A stretch of DNA of 64,000 bases from Chrysemys picta bellii (taxonomy: Eukaryota > Chordata > Testudines > Emydidae). Where the stretch lies: assembly GCF_011386835.1 (NCBI RefSeq), contig NC_088804.1, forward strand, positions 33,963,549-34,027,548. Direction: 5' to 3'. Positions 60,469 to 64,000 of this stretch are shown here, one piece after another (position 1 is the first letter of the stretch; each line of letters begins with the position of its first letter). The notes under the pieces were generated by a model. That model made no database searches, was not told the origin of the DNA, and saw only the letters and a program-made list of their open reading frames with translations. A program made the position numbers and the translations under genes.

Positions 60469-60697
60469 ACTTGTCTACTCTGGCACTTTACAGTGCTGCA
60501 CTTTCTCGCTCGGGGTGTGAAAAAACACCCCCCTGAGCGCTGCAAGTTTCAGTGCTGTGAAGTGGCAGTGTAGACAGTGCACCAGCACTGGGAGCCACGC
60601 TCCCGGCTCTGGTAGCTACGCCTCTCATGGGGATGGGTTTTTTTTACAGCTGCCATGTTTTTACACAGCCATGTTCAAGCACTGTAAAGACATACCC
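60469..60697. mobile_element. Harbinger-type MITE
   Basis: Left end ACTTGTCTACTCTGGCAC and right end, reversed, GGGTATGTCTTTACAGTGC share the TGTCTAC-like core of the autonomous element at 22256. The interior is made of 'cagtgctg' and 'gtgtagacagtgc' words with internal palindromes ('gggtgtgaaaaaacaccc'). Flanking TAA/TTA is not clear. Confidence 0.65.
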
Positions 60698-61845
60698 TTT
60701 ATGGCTCAAGAACTAGCAGAGACATCAAGTAATTTACACCTAATACACTGCCAGCTGAAGACAACCAAAAGTCAACATCTTTATTGTAAAGCAATGACTA
60801 AACTTAACTAGAAGGAACTTGGTGTGATCCGGAAAGGACTCCATGTGGAATCTGTTGTGGGTGGGGATGAAAGATGTCAAACATCTGCTTTGGATAAAGA
60901 CAATGCTTCCCCCCCGCCCTTTTGTCTAGATGTCCCTTTGCGGGATTCCAACATATATCAGATGCTGTCTCTACTGAGGACAGCAAATCTTATAATTTGG
61001 TACATTATATATTTTCTCCACACACTGTACATTTTGTGGACAAACCTCTGATACACAAACCCTCACAGCACATTAGCATTAAAATATAACATCAATGCCA
61101 CAGTGAAACAAATATAATTTTAAGAAACATCATCATCATGTCACCAGCATATCACCCCAGAAAAAAATACTATAAACACCGCTGCTAAAAGCGTAATTTT
61201 TATTCTTCTTTTGTCACACACACAAAATGTCTCTACTCTCAAATTAATGCCAGTAGACACAGGCCCTACCCAAGTACTGCTCTTATCCTCTCCGCAAGGA
61301 GATTATTCCCATGATTTCCTCATGCACAAGTCAGCCAGGCTGTGACTTTTATCGATCCACAAAAAAAAAGCATCATGCTTAATATTACATAAAATACCAT
61401 AAAGCCTAGTTTCCATGCACAAAAGCAAGAGAATTCACAGTGAAGAATGTACGGCTTCTTTTTCAAAGGGATCTTTGACCTGTGGTCAGTTTGCATGATT
61501 CTAATGTCAATCTAATGAAAATAGCAGTCAAATTCTGCTCTATGTTGCACCCAGTGAATATTGGCTTCACTAGTAGACACAGTTACAAGAATACCCAATT
61601 TGTGGAGTTCATCAGGGTATCATTTCTGCTACTGATGGCATATACAACGCTCCCATTGATTTCAATGATATTTAAGTGCACATAAACGCAGGGAGCATGT
61701 GACCCTGGATTTGTATGATTTCCCACTGGTCTGAGACCTCTAAGAGCATTTAATTAACAGGGTTATAAGCACTTTTTTGAAAACCTAAAATAGAGAATTT
61801 TAAAAGTTATAACACCAAAGGTTCCTGAGAGAAGACAAAGCCTTC
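60698..61845. other. Unassigned AT-rich DNA
   Basis: No gene or named repeat recognised. Foldback-like 'ctcccattgatttcaatgat' lies at 61651-61670. Confidence 0.45.
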
Positions 61846-61853
61846 TTTAGATA

Positions 61854-61991
61854 CAGGGATGCTGGAACAATTTGTATAGTGGGGGGTGCTGAGAGCCATT
61901 GAACCAAACTGTAAACCCTGAATATAATGGAAACCACTTCAAGCCAGGGGGTGCAACAGCACCCCCCATACCACTAGTTCCAGCACCTATG
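61854..61991. mobile_element. Small hAT-type MITE, 138 bp
   Basis: Ends are CAGGGATGCTGGAACAA and the reverse complement CATAGGTGCTGGAACTA, with a perfect 8-bp duplication TTTAGATA at 61846-61853 and 61992-61999. The interior has two 'gggggtgc' motifs and no coding capacity. Confidence 0.88.
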
Positions 61992-62095
61992 TTTAGATAT
62001 GTCCATAGGCCAAGTACCTGGAAATCTGTCACATTCCTATGCAGCAGGCAATGATGGAGGGCTTCGCCATGTGAAGTCCTCAGTCTATAGCAGGG

Positions 62096-63382
62096 TGTCA
62101 TAACTATAAAGGGAAGGGTAATAGCTGTCCTGTGTACAGTACTATAAAACCCCTCCTGGCCAGAGACTCCAAAATCCTTTTCCCTGTAAAGGGTTAAGAA
62201 GCTCAGGTAACCTGGCTGGCATCTGACCTAAAGGACCAATAAGGGGACAAGATACTTTCAAATCTTGGGGGGGGAAGGCTGTTGTTTGTGTTCTTTGTTT
62301 GGGAGTGTGTTCGTTCTCGGGACTGAGAGGGACCAGACATCAATCCAGGTTCTCCACATCTTTCTAAACAAGTCTCTCCTATTTCAAACTTGTAAGTAAA
62401 TAGCCAGGCAAGGCGTGTTAGTTTTCCTTTGTTTTTCTCAACTTGTAAATGTACCTTTTACCAGAGTGTTTATCTTTGTTTGCTGTACTTTGAACCTAAG
62501 ACTAGAGGGGAGTCCTCTGAGCTCTTTAAGTTTGATTACCCTGTAAGGTTAATTTCCATACTGATTTTACAGAGATGATTTTTACCTTTTTCTTTAATTA
62601 AAAACCTTCTTTTTAAGAACCTGATTGATTTTTCCTTGTTCAAGATCCAAGGGGTTTGGATCTTGATTCACCAGGAGTTGGTGAGAGGAAGGAGGGGAAT
62701 GGTTAATTTCTCCTTGTTTTAAGATCCAAGGGGTTTGGATCTTGATTCACCAGGAGTTGGTGACAGGAAGGAGGGGAATGGTTAATTTTTCCTTGTTCAA
62801 GATCCAAGGGGTTTGGATCTTGATTCACCAGGAGTTGGTGAGAGGAAGGAGGGGAATGGTTAATTTCTCCTTGTTTTAAGATCCAAGGGGTTTGGATCTT
62901 GATTCACCAGGAGTTGGTGAGAGGAAGGAGGGGAATGGTTAATTTCTCCTTGTTTTAAGATCCAAGGGGTTTGGATCTTGATTCACCAGGAGTTGGTGAG
63001 AGGAAGGAGGGGAATGGTTAATTTCTCCTTGTTTTAAGATCCAAGGGGTTTGGATCTTGATTCACCAGGAGTTGGTGAGAGGAAGGAGGGGAATGGTTAA
63101 TTTCTCCTTGTTTTAAGATCCAAGGGGTTTGGATCTTGATTCACCAGGAGTTGGTGGGAGGAAGGAGGGGAATGGTTAATTTCCCCTTGTTTTAAGATCC
63201 AAGGGGTTTGGATCTGTTTTCACCAGGGATTTGGTGAAGGTTTTTTCAAGGTTTCCCAGGAATGGAATCCATTGAAATGGTGGCAGCCGAACCAGAGCTA
63301 AGCTGGTAGTTAAGCTTAGAAGTTTTCATGCAGGCCCCTACATTTGTACCCTAAAGTTCAAAGTGGGGATCCAGCCTTGACA
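62096..63382 (+). mobile_element. Solo LTR, 1287 bp, inserted in MITE copy 4
   Basis: It begins TGTCATAACT and ends CCTTGACA, inverted TGTCA/TGACA ends. A perfect 5-bp duplication CAGGG flanks it (62091-62095, 63383-63387). A TATA box TATAAAA lies at 62143-62149 and a polyadenylation-like AATTAAA near 62596. The 3' half holds a 79-bp tandem array. There is no internal coding region, so it is a solo LTR left by LTR-LTR recombination. A 5-bp duplication fits Gypsy-type or some endogenous retrovirus groups; the class is not resolved. Confidence 0.85.
62622..63230 (+). repeat. 79-bp tandem array, eight hairpin units, inside the LTR
   Basis: The word 'gatccaaggggtttggatc' starts at 62644, 62723, 62801, 62880, 62959, 63038, 63117 and 63196, spacings of 79 or 78 bp. 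Units are nearly identical; the last is divergent. In each of the first seven, AAGATCCAA and TTGGATCTT form a perfect inverted repeat around GGGGT, extended to 10 bp where C and G flank it. Confidence 0.95.
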
Positions 63383-63717
63383 CAGGGGTCGGCAACGTTT
63401 GGCATGCGGCTTGCCAGGGTAAGCACCCTAGCGGGCCGAGACAGTTTAATTTACCTACTGACACGGCAGGTTCGGCCGATCGCGGCCCCCACTGGCCGCG
63501 GTTCGCCGTCCCAGGCCAATGGGGGCGGCGGGAAGCCGCGGCCAGCACATCCCTCGCCCGCGCCGCTTCCCGCTGCCCCTATGGGCCCGGGACTGTGAAC
63601 CGCGGCCAGTGGGGGCTGCGATCGGCCGAACCTGCCACGTCAGCAGGTAAATAAACTGGCCCGGCCCGCTAGGGTGCTTACCCTGGTGAGCCGCGTGCCA
63701 AACGTTGCTGACCCCTG
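63383..63717. mobile_element. GC-rich foldback hAT-type MITE, copy 4 (split by the LTR)
   Basis: It has the same ends and interior as copies 1-3. Its immediate left flank 'ccttgaca' does not match its right flank 'gtatatag' (63718-63725). The true left flank lies across the LTR: 'gtctatag' at 62083-62090, 7 of 8 identical, directly before the first CAGGG at 62091. The MITE was therefore in place before the LTR. Confidence 0.9.
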
Positions 63718-63725
63718 GTATATAG

Positions 63726-64000
63726 GGACTCTGTTACCTTCTGTAGTTTAAAATAATTTTGAGATCAGTGTACCGTTTGGAGAGCAAGTACAAATGATAA
63801 AACCCACCCCTAAGCAAGTGTTGGACTCCCTCCCCCTCTTCTCCTCCACCCCCACACACTTTTGTCTGTAATAAAGCACAGCTTCTAGCATCTCCTCTTG
63901 GTCACATAGGAAATCCATGGTGACAAAAATACATGTGTTGTGAAACATAAAGTCCCAGCCAAAACTACTACCGATAGTGACCTTCTTACAATTCACAACG
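63726..64000. other. Unassigned DNA to the end of the window
   Basis: No gene or named repeat recognised. Confidence 0.45.

Noticed and set aside
62622..63230. CRISPR-like array
   Set aside because: Units are contiguous near-identical 79-mers with no variable spacers, in a eukaryotic LTR.
62096..63382. Full retrovirus or retroelement between two LTRs
   Set aside because: No second LTR copy and no gag, pol or env-like frames in the interval. The flanks show one LTR-sized insertion only.

Overview
The window reads as repeat-rich, AT-rich, intergenic or intronic DNA from an amniote, most likely a cryptodiran turtle. The evidence is the dense CR1 LINE copies, a young tRNA-derived SINE resembling the turtle Cry I (tRNA-Lys) family at 25719, MIR/CORE-SINE-like fragments, a DIRS-like tyrosine-recombinase retroelement, and autonomous Harbinger and hAT transposons. 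I recognise no host protein-coding exon, no tRNA, rRNA or other RNA gene, no CRISPR array and nothing prokaryotic. Every coding-looking stretch that I can name belongs to a transposable element. All family names come from recognition of motifs and structure, not from a database search.

Layout: 1-1085 unassigned; 1086-5094 a long decayed CR1 (+) with a CT-rich insertion; 5.1-15 kb unassigned DNA with MIR-like and short retro-repeats; 15054-15387 the first of four copies of a GC-rich foldback hAT-type MITE; 16.1-17.0 kb a short retro-repeat with 12-bp duplications and a CR1 tail; 19128-20544 a hAT relic with the transposase C-terminus; 21.3-21.8 kb a probable solo LTR; 22256-26801 a complete two-gene PIF/Harbinger transposon; 26.8-33.7 kb mostly unassigned; 33.7-35.9 kb CR1 pieces and MITE copy 2; 36.8-37.2 kb an unexplained ORF; 45.0-46.0 kb CR1 split by MITE copy 3; 49.1-49.9 kb an L1-like reverse transcriptase relic; 51078-51398 another hAT-type MITE; 51.6-55.7 kb a decayed DIRS-like element with inverted terminal repeats and an internal complementary region; 58.1-58.9 kb CR1 split by a MITE; 60.5-60.7 kb a Harbinger-type MITE; 61854-61991 a small hAT-type MITE; 62.1-63.7 kb an LTR that landed inside MITE copy 4.

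The most informative elements are three. The Harbinger carries a Myb/SANT-like gene on + and a DDE transposase gene on -, converging on each other. Its transposase frame is open apart from one SINE insertion that keeps frame across the break, and the Myb-like gene has a single TGA at a likely decayed CpG. The DIRS-like element has recognisable RT, RNase H and tyrosine-recombinase parts in order. The LTR at 62096-63382 duplicated the first five bases of a MITE, which gives a clear insertion order, and it carries a 79-bp tandem array with a perfect 10-bp hairpin in nearly every unit.

I found no undescribed host system. The novelty, if any, is in the structure of the mobile elements.
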